Source: Acinetobacter chengduensis
GTDB lineage: Bacteria; Pseudomonadota; Gammaproteobacteria; Pseudomonadales; Moraxellaceae
DNA: 64,000 nucleotides
Direction of reading: 5' to 3'
Assembly: GCF_003664645.1 (NCBI RefSeq)
Contig: NZ_RCHC01000005.1
Location: forward strand, 160,641 to 224,640
The notes below the pieces were generated by a model that saw only the letters and a program-made list of their open reading frames with translations, had not been told where the DNA came from and did not search any database. Below, one piece after another: positions 47,851 to 57,384 of the stretch (positions within the stretch are counted from its first letter, which is position 1; each line of letters begins with the position of its first letter). The translations under genes and the position numbers were made by a program.

Positions 47851-48116
47851 CCAAAATGCTATGGATAAGATGCTGAATCTAAGAGTTTAGAAATGGAACG
47901 TGATTAGCTAAATTATTTCGAAGAGATCTAGAAGATGATCAGGATTTAATATTGTCGGCTTTAAGTTTTAGTAAAGGTTATATAATAATTGTTAAGTATA
48001 AATTAAGAGTTTAATTGTTTTTGATAATGCAATAAAAATCAATGTATTTATAACCTATTTTTTGTGCAGTAACCGCTGTATTATGCGAACTTCTGTAAAC
48101 CTTTGCATAATATATC

Positions 48117-49493
48117 ATGCCCCAAAATGTTTCTATTCAACTTTCTGAGACTTGGAAAAGTATTTGTGAGAAATACTCTGCGTTAGATCACCATTTAACG
48201 TTGGAGTTAATTACAAAAAATCTCGATGCTTTTGTTGCTGCATTTTATAAGCAAATGCTAGTCGAACCCGAATCTGCTGAATATTTCTCAGATAATATTA
48301 TTCAGAAACGCTTAATAGATACATTAAAAGCATGGTTGTTAGAAACCTTTAATGTGGCATTAAATGGTCAATATGAAAATGCTGTAATTAGACAACAAAA
48401 AGTCGGTAATGTGCATGCGCGTGTTGGTATTCCTTCATGGCTAATTATGCGTGGAGTACGTGAAATTGAACGCACAATGTTTGAATATATTGCTTCAGAC
48501 AGCAGCACCAATTACATGAATGTGGTGAGTTATGTCGTGCAACTTCTGGGTTTTTCGACCGAGATTATGTGCCGTACTTATGAGGATAAAACTGCTAAAA
48601 ATCACGAAGTAAAACATAGTTATCGACTTTTTTCTGCAATGCAGGATGTTGCAGTACATAAAGACCGTCAGCGTGGTTCTTTGCTCGACTGGGAAAATGA
48701 CCTGATGTTTAAGATTTTTTCGGGGCAGGGGAAATTTTACCAGCAGTTATTTTCAAAATCTGAATTTGGTTTATGGTTTATTCATAAGGCTTCTTATGCC
48801 TTTGCAGGTTCAGAGCAAGTCGACTTAATTACCAGTAGAATTTATAAAATTGATGCGTTGACAGAAGAGTGCATGAAATTAGAGGGCCGTGAGGAATTAA
48901 TGCTCATGGTGCAAAAAATTCGTAGTATCAATCGTGAAATTCAGCATTTAGTCGATCAGTTGTTCCAAGTGACGGAATATATTGAATCGGGTAATGATGT
49001 ATTAACGCAATTACTCAATCGACGTTATTTAAATACTATTGTTGGGCGTGAAATTAGCTACGCGCGTAAGCACAGATCGTCACTATCGCTGTTGGCCTTA
49101 GATGCAGATTACTTTAAAACTGTGAATGACCGTTATGGGCATGCTGCAGGTGATTTAGCACTGAAGTTTATTGCTGAAACCTTACAAAAGTTTAGTAAGG
49201 GCAGTGATTATGCCTTTCGTACGGGGGGAGAAGAGTTCTTACTCTTACTGGTCGATAGTGACTTGAACCGTGCTAAAACACTCGCAGAAAGTATTCGAAT
49301 GTGCATTGAAGATGCAACATTACAGACATCTGTTGGTGAAGATTTTAATTTTACAGTCAGTATTGGTTGTACACAGTACGATGGGCATCCAGACTATCAA
49401 CGTTTTTTAGATGCAACAGATTTAGCCCTATATAGTGCGAAAAACCGTGGTCGTAACTGCGTTTACGTGACAGAAGTGCAGAAAATGGCTTAA
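48117..49493 (+). CDS. dgcO: Globin-coupled diguanylate cyclase (DosC-like)
   Basis: 458 residues, the length of E. coli DosC/DgcO (460). The N-terminal globin sensor (about 1-155) has its proximal His at position 100 in NVHARVGIP; DosC uses His98. A middle helical region (about 160-290) leads to the GGDEF domain with LDADYFKTVNDRYGH and active-site RTGGEEF (intact, active type). An oxygen- or haem-redox-controlled cyclic-di-GMP synthase is likely. No EAL partner is adjacent, unlike E. coli dosCP. The 266-base upstream gap shows no other feature. Confidence 0.9.
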   Translation: MPQNVSIQLSETWKSICEKYSALDHHLTLELITKNLDAFVAAFYKQMLVEPESAEYFSDNIIQKRLIDTLKAWLLETFNVALNGQYENAVIRQQKVGNVHARVGIPSWLIMRGVREIERTMFEYIASDSSTNYMNVVSYVVQLLGFSTEIMCRTYEDKTAKNHEVKHSYRLFSAMQDVAVHKDRQRGSLLDWENDLMFKIFSGQGKFYQQLFSKSEFGLWFIHKASYAFAGSEQVDLITSRIYKIDALTEECMKLEGREELMLMVQKIRSINREIQHLVDQLFQVTEYIESGNDVLTQLLNRRYLNTIVGREISYARKHRSSLSLLALDADYFKTVNDRYGHAAGDLALKFIAETLQKFSKGSDYAFRTGGEEFLLLLVDSDLNRAKTLAESIRMCIEDATLQTSVGEDFNFTVSIGCTQYDGHPDYQRFLDATDLALYSAKNRGRNCVYVTEVQKMA

Positions 49494-49501
49494 CAGTTCA
49501 G

Positions 49502-49530
49502 CAGTGCGCTTAGCAATCAAGCGCACTGTT
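49502..49530. terminator. Convergent terminator between dgcO and cupin genes
   Basis: 10-bp perfect stem CAGTGCGCTT/AAGCGCACTG (49502-49511 with 49519-49528), seven-base loop; followed by only TT on the plus strand. Confidence 0.7.
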
Positions 49531-49548
49531 TAACTCACTTAAATCAAT

Positions 49549-49908
49549 TTAAGCTTCTACTACTACGTAATATTTTTTAACTTTTTCAACCACTTCAAAG
49601 GTTCCTTCAAAAGCTGGCGGAATAATGCCAGCCTCGCCAGCACCTACTTCTATAACAACGTCTGAATACTTATGATGCAGGCGGACACGGCCTTCAATGA
49701 CTGTAAAAAATTCTTGTTTGTTTGGTGCAAATACAATATTCCATGCACCGACTTCGCACTGCCAAATACCACAATCCATATTAGGATGTGCATAGGCACT
49801 ATAGGTATGGCGCTGTGGGTTGCCTTTAACCAAACGGTCAGGTCGTGGAAAATCAACGGCGCATGTACTATGGGTGAGTCCTTCACCTGCAAGCCAAATC
49901 TGTGACAT
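49549..49908 (-). CDS. Cupin domain-containing protein (EutQ/DUF861-like)
   Basis: 119-residue single-cupin protein. Typical core: GIWQCEVGAWNIVF, then FFTVIEGRVRLHH and AGIIPPAFEGTFEVVE. Family members are metal-binding or ureidoglycolate/ethanolamine-linked, but the substrate is unknown. Downstream of folE on the same strand but separated by a terminator. Confidence 0.85.
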   Translation of the reverse strand: MSQIWLAGEGLTHSTCAVDFPRPDRLVKGNPQRHTYSAYAHPNMDCGIWQCEVGAWNIVFAPNKQEFFTVIEGRVRLHHKYSDVVIEVGAGEAGIIPPAFEGTFEVVEKVKKYYVVVEA

Positions 49909-49950
49909 GGTCCTTACCTCAAACGAATACTGAATAATAAAACTGGCTGA

Positions 49951-49979
49951 TAAAAAAGCCCCAACAGAAGTTGAGGCTT
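49951..49979 (-). terminator. Terminator after folE
   Basis: On the minus strand, AAGCCTCAA pairs with TTGGGGCTT (one wobble) ahead of TTTTTTA, at 49951-49979. Confidence 0.75.
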
Positions 49980-49994
49980 GATATAAAACAAGAA

Positions 49995-50561
49995 TTAGTA
50001 AGTTTCAGGCACTGCACTTAAGAATTCGCGACGTTCTTCTTTGTTGGTTTTAAAGTCACCTACAAAAGAGACGGTACGCGTTGTTGATTCTTGCTTGCCT
50101 ACACCGCGCATCATCATACACATGTGTGCAGAGTCAATCACTACAGCAACACCACGGGCACCTGTTACTTCAGCAACAGCCTCAGCAATTTGCTGTGTAA
50201 GATTTTCTTGAATTTGTAAACGACGAGCAAACATTTCTGTAATGCGGGCGAATTTAGATAAGCCCAAAACATTGCCTTCTGGGAGATAAGCAATATGTAC
50301 ACGGCCATAAAATGGCAAAAGATGGTGTTCGCACAATGAATAGAATTCAATGTTTTTAACTAAAACCATTTCACGGTTATCTGAAGGAAAAACCGCATTG
50401 TTGGTTACTTCCTCTAATGTTTGGTTATAACCAGACGTTAGATAAGAAAAAGCTTTCGCAGCACGCATCGGCGTATCTTTAAGACCTGGGCGATTCAGAT
50501 CTTCACCAACGGCAGTAAGAATGTTAGCGTAGGATTGCTGCATAGACATAGATGTGTTCAC
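49995..50561 (-). CDS. folE: GTP cyclohydrolase I
   Basis: First step of tetrahydrofolate synthesis: GTP to dihydroneopterin triphosphate. 188 residues (GTG start at 50561; in-frame ATGs at 50549 and 50543 are alternatives). Zinc ligands are visible: Cys77 and His80 in LCEHHLLPF, and Cys148 in [14 protein letters not shown]. Complete catalytic core. The Smr-domain gene lies 77 bases upstream on the same strand. Confidence 0.96.
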   Translation of the reverse strand: MNTSMSMQQSYANILTAVGEDLNRPGLKDTPMRAAKAFSYLTSGYNQTLEEVTNNAVFPSDNREMVLVKNIEFYSLCEHHLLPFYGRVHIAYLPEGNVLGLSKFARITEMFARRLQIQENLTQQIAEAVAEVTGARGVAVVIDSAHMCMMMRGVGKQESTTRTVSFVGDFKTNKEERREFLSAVPETY

Positions 50562-50637
50562 TTACACAGAGAGATTGAACAAGGAGCGCATTGTAGCAGA
50601 AAACCATTACAATGCCCGCATTTAAGGAGAAATCCGA

Positions 50638-51321
50638 TTACTGTTTGAACTTTGGGTTCTTTTCTGCTCGTTTTAACAAGACTAGAACGGCACCCGTACC
50701 ACCTTGCTTTTCAGGGGCACTGACAAATGCCAATACATCACGATGCTGACGAAGCCAGCTATTCACATGAGTTTTTAAAATGGCTTCAGGACCTTTACCA
50801 TGTACAATTTTGAGTACATTTTCATTGTTGTCTTTGGCCATTTGAATAATTTGCAACACTGCAGAACGTGCTTCTTCGATGGTACAGCCGTGCAAATCTA
50901 CTGCTTCAAACCAGCGTAAATTACCTGCTTTTAAATCTTCAAAGACACGATGTTGTAAGGTTGCAATGCGGTAACTTAAGCTGGCTTGGCTGGCAACCGG
51001 ATTTAACATGGCTTGAGTATCAGAAAGCAATGTTTCATCAGTTTCTAATGGGCCAGTTGCTGAGGCACGTTTTGCCAAAATTTGTGCATCTGGTTTTTTC
51101 TTTAAACTAGGGGCTGTTTTCGCAATATTACTTGCCGCTATTTTTTGCACGCCTTGCATTTGCTTGCGGAAAAAATCCAAATCTTCCTGCTGTTCCTGTT
51201 CTGGTGTTTTTTCAATAGGTGCAATGGGTTCTGGCACAGGCGCGGGCTTACTGATTTGCTTTTTAAATGCATTCAGTAAGTTATATTGTTCTTTAGATAA
51301 AGAAGAATCGTGTTTGCTCAT
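50638..51321 (-). CDS. Smr domain-containing protein
   Basis: 227 residues from ATG 51321 (an upstream in-frame TTG at 51333 lacks support). A low-complexity N-terminus (Pro/Glu-rich, about 25-45) precedes the C-terminal Smr domain (about 145-225) with LHGCTIEEAR and VLKIVHGKGPEA, the HGxG nuclease motif. Such stand-alone Smr proteins (YfcN/SmrB-like) cleave mRNA at collided ribosomes; whether this one is SmrB is not certain. Confidence 0.85.
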   Translation of the reverse strand: MSKHDSSLSKEQYNLLNAFKKQISKPAPVPEPIAPIEKTPEQEQQEDLDFFRKQMQGVQKIAASNIAKTAPSLKKKPDAQILAKRASATGPLETDETLLSDTQAMLNPVASQASLSYRIATLQHRVFEDLKAGNLRWFEAVDLHGCTIEEARSAVLQIIQMAKDNNENVLKIVHGKGPEAILKTHVNSWLRQHRDVLAFVSAPEKQGGTGAVLVLLKRAEKNPKFKQ

Positions 51322-51549
51322 GAGAAAAAACAAGGGAGGAGATTAAGACAGAACTAAATTATAGTCTCAATTGTGAAAAATGAGAAATATATTACATTTG
51401 CTTTGTTCATTTAAAATTTTAGTCGGAATAAGAGTTTAGGATAAATTATGAGGAATTTTGGCAATTATGCGTTTTGATTCCTTAAACTTTTAATCCCCAA
51501 TATTGAACTTCATTAAACACAGCAACATATCAGCAATTAATTGACGAAA

Positions 51550-52857
51550 CTAAAGATTCAATAATCTTTGTGCTGTTTCACAACCATTCATATAGGCGCC
51601 GTGAACTGTTCCTGCGTATTTTAAACTACAGTGTTCACCTGTAAAAAACACTTTGCCATCAATATGATTCTCAAATATCTGCGTCAATTGCTCATTATGT
51701 TTAAGTGCGGGGAAACTAAATGAGCCATAGCTGTTCGGATCTGCTCCCCAGCGTGTTATAATCAATGTTTTAGGCTCATCAATAGTGGTTTTAAAGGTGT
51801 CTTGCAAACTTTGTGCAATGTTTTCCCAAACGGCTTGATCATTCGCGTGATCAATAAATTCTGAAGGCGTACCACCAAAGAGCATAAGATAAGTAGGTGT
51901 GTTGTAGATCTGAGTCAAATCGAGCAAATTAAATAATTTATCTTTGCTCCAATACAGTGTACTGGAATTCATTTCTGATAAAGAAGAATGAATTGGAAGC
52001 GCGGTCTCTAATTGAAAAAAGACTTTATTAAAAGACCCAAAGCCCATGTTGTTTATGGCATGACGATATGTATCGGCTAAGGGTGGGTGAAATTGAATTT
52101 TTTGATTTTTTAAAACGCCCAAGGGTATGGCCACAATAACTTTCGAAGCCTGAAAGGTTTGATGATGTTGATCTTCAATTTCGACAAAGTCAGTTTGAAT
52201 TGATATTTTTTGAACGTCGACGTTGAGTTTAATATCAAGATATTGCGCAAGATGGTGGATAATTTGTGCATAGCCTTGCGGGAAAATAACTTCATCACCC
52301 TCAAAATAGCCTTCATAATTTTGGTATTGGCTAGATAAATGCTCAAGATCTGTGGCATAAGGATCATTGGCAATATATTGAAAATACTGAATTAATAAGT
52401 CTTTTAGATCTGATTCTGAAAATGCATTGTTAGTGTCGCCAAGCGAGTTGATGATGCTCTGAACTGCTACTAAAGCTGATTCGTGCTCGCTTTCGCGTAA
52501 TGCAGATTGTATTTTTTCAATATAACTTTCAAAAACTTGAACTTCATTTTTAGTGAATAATTGGCCATCATCATGAAAATATTGTGGTTGATCATAATTG
52601 AATGTTTTAGTTTTAATTTGAAGTTGTTGGCATAGTGTCCAGATTGGATTGTATTGAATACCATGAATCCATGAAGCGCCTAAATCAAAAATATCATCAT
52701 TGATTTGTTTAGATTCAATTCGCCCACCAATGCGATCTCTTGATTCTAAAATAACGACTTTTTTACCTGCAACTTGTAGCTGTTTCGCACAGTTAATCCC
52801 TGCAATACCCGCACCGATAATATAAATCGGCAGATCATGGCTTGTTGTATCAATCAT
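51550..52857 (-). CDS. Flavin amine oxidase family FAD-dependent oxidoreductase
   Basis: 435 residues. The N-terminal FAD fold GAGIAG with VILESRDRIGGRI (about residues 13-47), a substrate-binding middle and the C-terminal FAD motif FFTGEHCSLKYAGTVHGAY (about 405-423) match the monoamine/polyamine oxidase family. The Lys typical of these enzymes appears in FGSFNKVFF. The substrate is unknown. Isolated, with no operon partner. Confidence 0.9.
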   Translation of the reverse strand: MIDTTSHDLPIYIIGAGIAGINCAKQLQVAGKKVVILESRDRIGGRIESKQINDDIFDLGASWIHGIQYNPIWTLCQQLQIKTKTFNYDQPQYFHDDGQLFTKNEVQVFESYIEKIQSALRESEHESALVAVQSIINSLGDTNNAFSESDLKDLLIQYFQYIANDPYATDLEHLSSQYQNYEGYFEGDEVIFPQGYAQIIHHLAQYLDIKLNVDVQKISIQTDFVEIEDQHHQTFQASKVIVAIPLGVLKNQKIQFHPPLADTYRHAINNMGFGSFNKVFFQLETALPIHSSLSEMNSSTLYWSKDKLFNLLDLTQIYNTPTYLMLFGGTPSEFIDHANDQAVWENIAQSLQDTFKTTIDEPKTLIITRWGADPNSYGSFSFPALKHNEQLTQIFENHIDGKVFFTGEHCSLKYAGTVHGAYMNGCETAQRLLNL

Positions 52858-53051
52858 ATAAAATTTGAATCGAAAATTTAATTTATCAATTGATTCTATA
52901 AAAAAATGAAAAAGGAAAGATGTCTTAGAACATCACTACCATGTAATTTTACCTAAATTTACAATGACTAATTGTGCTTATGCAGAGCGTAATTTTTAAA
53001 TAAATATAAAAAGCAAGATGATGGTTGGAGAAGATATTCGCTCAAATGAAA

Positions 53052-53085
53052 TGGTTTAGGGGTGAATATATGCACCCCTAAACCA
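53052..53085. terminator. Terminator of the trpGDC operon
   Basis: Perfect 13-bp stem (53052-53064 with 53073-53085), eight-base loop, seven bases past the trpC stop. A short T-run follows on the minus strand. Confidence 0.85.
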
Positions 53086-53091
53086 AAGGAT

Positions 53092-53898
53092 TTATTGTGA
53101 CTGTGGTACGCCAAACAATTCAGTAAAAGCATGGTCTGGGCGTGGTTGTTTCATAAAGCTTTCACCGACTAAGAATGCATGAATGTCATTTTCTTGCATC
53201 ATTGCAACATCAGCAGGTGTCGCAATACCGCTTTCAGTCACCAGCAGGCGAGAAGGCTCAAGCAATTTTTTCAAACGCAGTGATGTATTTAAATCTACAT
53301 CGAAGGTTTTCAAATTACGGTTATTCACGCCGAGCAGACAACGATCAGACAGGCGTAAAGCACGCTCAAGTTCTTCTTCATCATGCACTTCTACCAGCAC
53401 ATCTAACTGATGCTCAAACGCAGTTTTAGACATTTCTTCAAGTTGCTGATTAGACAAGCACGCCACGATCAGCAAAATGCAATCTGCATGTAAAGCACGG
53501 GCTTCAATCACGCCGTATGGATCAATCAAAAAGTCTTTGCGCAGGGCAGGCAAATCACAATGCGCACGGGCAATTTGAATGTTTTCGTCAGCACCTTGGA
53601 AAAAATCTATATCGGTTAAAACAGATAAACATGCAGCGCCAGCAACTTGATACTGTTGTGCAATTTCTGCTGGGTTAAAGTTTTCACGAATTATCCCTTT
53701 AGATGGAGATGCTTTCTTAATCTCAGCAATTACCCCAGGGCGCTTGCTGAGTAAAGACTGTGCAAAACCACGGACAGGTGAGGCAGCTTGAGCAAGCTCT
53801 TCGACATCGTTATAGCTTTTCTGCTTTAAACGGACAGCAAACTCTTCCTGTTTGCGGTCAACAATTTTACCTAAGATGGTATTTGCGATATCAACCAT
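53092..53898 (-). CDS. trpC: Indole-3-glycerol-phosphate synthase
   Basis: Converts CdRP to indole-3-glycerol phosphate. 268 residues, monofunctional (no trpF fusion). TIM-barrel motifs: GVIAEIKKASPSKG (catalytic Lys), DFLIDPYGVIEAR, and LLGVNNRNLKTF. Eighteen bases after trpD. trpE is not adjacent, and trpF/trpBA are also elsewhere, a split arrangement usual in Acinetobacter. Confidence 0.97.
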   Translation of the reverse strand: MVDIANTILGKIVDRKQEEFAVRLKQKSYNDVEELAQAASPVRGFAQSLLSKRPGVIAEIKKASPSKGIIRENFNPAEIAQQYQVAGAACLSVLTDIDFFQGADENIQIARAHCDLPALRKDFLIDPYGVIEARALHADCILLIVACLSNQQLEEMSKTAFEHQLDVLVEVHDEEELERALRLSDRCLLGVNNRNLKTFDVDLNTSLRLKKLLEPSRLLVTESGIATPADVAMMQENDIHAFLVGESFMKQPRPDHAFTELFGVPQSQ

Positions 53899-53916
53899 GA
53901 TGTTTTTCCTTAATGC

Positions 53917-54963
53917 TTAGGCTTCGTATTGTTTGAGCGTTTTAGTGAATTCAGACAGCACATCCATTTTTTCAAGTGCTTGACCGCCATAAATAATGTC
54001 GTGTGCCAGTGCTACACCTAATTTATAAGTTGGTGTAAGGCCCGATACATAAATACCAGCGCCAGCGTTGAGTGCAATCATGTTGGCTGCTTTATCACCT
54101 TTGGCTGATTTTTTCTTGCCTAATGCATCTTTAATCAGTGCTAAGCTTTCCGCTGAACTTTCTACAGATAGACCTGTTAATGTTTGTGATTCAATATCAA
54201 CATCTTCAGGTTGAATCTGCCATTCAGTGACTTCTCCATTTTTTAATTCAGCAACATAAGTGCTTGAAGCAAGGCTAATTTCATCTAGGCCATCTTTGGA
54301 ATGCACCACCATTACGTGCTCAGCACCGAGTTGTTTTAACACTTCTGCCATTGGACGACAAAGCTCGGGTGAAAATACACCAATGACGAAGCGCTTTACG
54401 CCGGCCGGGTTCGTAAGCGGGCCGAGTAAATTAAATATGCTACGGAAGCCCAATTCTTTACGTGGGCCTGCTGCATATTTCATTGCTTTATGGTGGTTTG
54501 GTGCAAATAAGAAACCGATCCCCAATTCACGGATGCAACGTTCTGTCTGTTCCATGTTGAGATCTAGATTAATCCCTGCTTTTTCAAGTAAATCTGAAGA
54601 GCCAGAAGAAGAAGACACACCGCGACCGCCATGTTTGGCAATGGTTGCACCAGAAGCGGCAATCACAAATGAAGCAGCAGTAGATACGTTAAATAGGTTT
54701 TGGCCATCACCACCAGTACCCACAATATCGACTAAGTTAGCTAAGTCGCTGACATCAATTTTAATAGCCAGTTCACGCATCACACGCGCTGCTGCTGTAA
54801 TTTCATCAATACTTTCACCCTTAAGGCGTAAGCCCATCATAAATGCGCCAATTTGTGCATCTGAAGCTTCGCCATTCATAATGGTGCGCATCACTGCTTC
54901 CATTTGTGGCTGAGTGAGTTCGATATTTTTCGTAATATTATTTAAAGCTTGTTGAATATTCAT
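53917..54963 (-). CDS. trpD: Anthranilate phosphoribosyltransferase
   Basis: Transfers phosphoribose to anthranilate. 348 residues, full length: the glycine-rich [23 protein letters not shown] motif near residues 83-101, [18 protein letters not shown], and [15 protein letters not shown]. Eleven bases after trpG. Confidence 0.97.
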   Translation of the reverse strand: MNIQQALNNITKNIELTQPQMEAVMRTIMNGEASDAQIGAFMMGLRLKGESIDEITAAARVMRELAIKIDVSDLANLVDIVGTGGDGQNLFNVSTAASFVIAASGATIAKHGGRGVSSSSGSSDLLEKAGINLDLNMEQTERCIRELGIGFLFAPNHHKAMKYAAGPRKELGFRSIFNLLGPLTNPAGVKRFVIGVFSPELCRPMAEVLKQLGAEHVMVVHSKDGLDEISLASSTYVAELKNGEVTEWQIQPEDVDIESQTLTGLSVESSAESLALIKDALGKKKSAKGDKAANMIALNAGAGIYVSGLTPTYKLGVALAHDIIYGGQALEKMDVLSEFTKTLKQYEA

Positions 54964-54974
54964 CTGGATATCAC

Positions 54975-55559
54975 TTATGCGTAAATTTCTAAGAAGTTTT
55001 TGAAAATTTGGTGGCCATGTTCACTCAGGATAGATTCAGGGTGAAATTGCACGCCTTCTACAGGCAATGTCTTATGCTTCACACCCATAATTTCTTCCAT
55101 AGAGCCATCGCTTTCATTGGTCCAGCAAGTAATTTCTAAACAATCCGGTAGCGTCGCTTGATCAATCACCAAGGAGTGATAACGCGTTGCTGAAAAAGGA
55201 GAGGGAAGATTGCTGAAGATTCCTTTGTCACTGTGATACATATCTGACAGGCGACCATGCATAACTTTTTTGGCGCGAATAATATCACCACCGAAAGCCT
55301 GCCCTATAGCTTGGTGACCTAAGCACACACCAAGCAATGGAATTTTGCCAGCAAAATGTTGAATAGCAGGAATAGAGATGCCTGCTTCACTAGGTGAACA
55401 AGGGCCTGGACCAATGACCAAATACTTCGGTTGCCATCGTTCAATATCTTCCAAAGTCACGGCATCATTACGGACTACTTTTACTTCCTGATTTAACTCG
55501 CCAAAATATTGCACGATGTTATAGGTAAAAGAGTCATAGTTGTCGATCATGAGAAGCAT
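54975..55559 (-). CDS. trpG: Anthranilate/para-aminobenzoate synthase glutamine amidotransferase subunit
   Basis: 194-residue class I amidotransferase supplying ammonia to TrpE (and PabB in dual-use versions). Catalytic Cys is in [12 protein letters not shown] and His/Glu are in [13 protein letters not shown]. First gene of the trpGDC operon. No attenuator leader was evident upstream. Confidence 0.95.
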   Translation of the reverse strand: MLLMIDNYDSFTYNIVQYFGELNQEVKVVRNDAVTLEDIERWQPKYLVIGPGPCSPSEAGISIPAIQHFAGKIPLLGVCLGHQAIGQAFGGDIIRAKKVMHGRLSDMYHSDKGIFSNLPSPFSATRYHSLVIDQATLPDCLEITCWTNESDGSMEEIMGVKHKTLPVEGVQFHPESILSEHGHQIFKNFLEIYA

Positions 55560-56063
55560 TTTAGATGTAACCTTTTGAAATTTATCTAAGTTATTCCTTT
55601 GCGTGACTGAGTGTCAAAAGTATTGAACAACTCAGTATATAAGCCTACTGAATAATAAACATTAAAAAGATAGGCCTCTGGCTAATATAGCATTTATTGG
55701 ACGCATTTTTGGGTTTTTATCAAGCTTTTATCAGGCAACATCAACTGGCTACAAAATAGCTAAATGTAATTTATAGGGTTGATCTATCTGTTAATGGTTA
55801 GATACACGAAAAAGAGAGTTATCATTTGATGGATATTTATAATGATTAAATAAGCCTCATAAAATTTGCTTTTCGATTCAAAGAATCAATCATCGAAATT
55901 AAATATGAATAAATCAATGAAATAATTAAAAAAGTTTTAAAAAATAATGATTTACAATTTGAGTGTGAATAAATGTAGTAATAATGTCTATCAAATTGAT
56001 TTCATAGGTAAAATTTAGCATTTTTTGTGTATTTTTTTTCACCATGTTGCTGTGGTATTTTAA
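55560..56063. other. AT-rich intergenic region between trpG and the capsule locus
   Basis: About 500 non-coding bases separating the divergent trpGDC and kpsS genes, so it should hold both promoters. The second half is very AT-rich with T- and A-runs near 56020-56045, like H-NS-bound promoters. I see no JUMPstart-like element or strong hairpin. Confidence 0.5.
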
Positions 56064-57362
56064 GTGCGTAAGATCAATACAAAGATTAAGATAATGATAA
56101 TAGATGAATTATCAAATAAAAAAATACTATTACTTCAGGGGCCTATAGGTTATTTTTTTCGTAATTTAGCTAGGGATTTAAAAGCTGTTAATGCAAGTGT
56201 TTACAAGATAAATTTTAATGGTGGGGATGAATTTTTCTTTAAAAATGGCTGGTCCTTTAATGGTGAAATGAGTGAATTTTCAACTTATATTCGGCAGTTA
56301 GTGGATCAGCATGACATCGACAGCATTATGTTATTTGGAGATTGTCGGCCTATACATCGTTTAGCACGCGAAGCGTTGTCAGAATTTGATTTGGAATGGT
56401 ATGTATTTGAAGAAGGTTATTTAAGACCCAACCATATCACCTGTGAAAAAGGTGGAGTGAATGGTTTTTCGAACTTACCAAAGCGCTTTCAGCAATATCT
56501 GCAACATCATCAGGAAGATAATATTATCGCCGATGAGGTGGTGGAATTGGGGCGGACATTTTGGTATGCCGCCTTATGGGCTGCCATCTACTATCTTATG
56601 GCGAGCTTAAAGTCTAAGCAATATCGGCATTATCAGCACCATAGACCACTGACAATTCTTGAATTCTGGCCGTGGTTGAAAAGTGGTTTACGGAAATACC
56701 AATTTAAATGGAAAGAAAGAAATGTTGAAAAATATTTACTAAAATCCAAACAAAAAGAATACTTTTTAGTGCCTTTGCAGACCCATAATGACGCGCAAAT
56801 TGAATTTCATTCAAATTACAGTGGGATTGAAGCATTTATTGAAGAGGTGATGTATTCGTTTGCCAATCACGCACCAAAAGATAGTCTTTTGGTGTTTAAG
56901 CAACATCCATTTGATCGAGGTTATCGTGAGTACACGCCGTATATAAACCAGTTGGCCCAACAATTAAATGTGAGTATACGGGTTTTATATATTCATGATC
57001 AGTACCTACCAGATTTACTTGAAAATGCACGTGGTGTGGTGGTGATTAACAGTACTGTAGGAATGTCTGCGGTAGAATCATTAGTTCCTGTTAAGGTTTG
57101 TGGACGTGCAGTTTACGACATTGAGCACATGACCATGCAATGCCATATAGATCAGTTTTGGCAGCAAGCTTTGGCATGGAAAGTGGATGAAACTATTGTG
57201 CAAAAATATCTGTATTTTTTGCAACACACGACTCAATTTAACGGTAGTTTTTATAAAAAAGTAAGTGGGTGTGAGAACCAAACTGGCGTTGTTTGGTCAA
57301 AAGTCCATGTAAAAATATACAAGAAAAATCGTTCAACGGATCCATTGCTGAACGCGAAATAA
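56064..57362 (+). CDS. kpsS: KpsS-like capsule polysaccharide biosynthesis protein
   Basis: Up to 432 residues (GTG 56064; ATG 56094 is an alternative). The N-terminus resembles KpsS: ILLLQGPIGYFFRNLARDL and INFNGGDEFFF (about residues 19-57), plus EEGYLRPNHIT near 118. KpsS proteins are CMP-Kdo-dependent transferases starting the poly-Kdo linker on the lipid anchor of ABC-exported capsules, with KpsC. KpsC is not visible in the window. The first gene of the locus; spacing to manC is 22 bases. Confidence 0.8.
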   Translation: MRKINTKIKIMIIDELSNKKILLLQGPIGYFFRNLARDLKAVNASVYKINFNGGDEFFFKNGWSFNGEMSEFSTYIRQLVDQHDIDSIMLFGDCRPIHRLAREALSEFDLEWYVFEEGYLRPNHITCEKGGVNGFSNLPKRFQQYLQHHQEDNIIADEVVELGRTFWYAALWAAIYYLMASLKSKQYRHYQHHRPLTILEFWPWLKSGLRKYQFKWKERNVEKYLLKSKQKEYFLVPLQTHNDAQIEFHSNYSGIEAFIEEVMYSFANHAPKDSLLVFKQHPFDRGYREYTPYINQLAQQLNVSIRVLYIHDQYLPDLLENARGVVVINSTVGMSAVESLVPVKVCGRAVYDIEHMTMQCHIDQFWQQALAWKVDETIVQKYLYFLQHTTQFNGSFYKKVSGCENQTGVVWSKVHVKIYKKNRSTDPLLNAK

Positions 57363-57384
57363 TTAAATTACTAGGAAATAAAAA

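Noticed and set aside
54260..54913. Long open frame (217 codons) antisense to trpD
   Set aside because: Lies wholly inside the conserved trpD, with skewed composition and no recognisable protein; typical antisense shadow.
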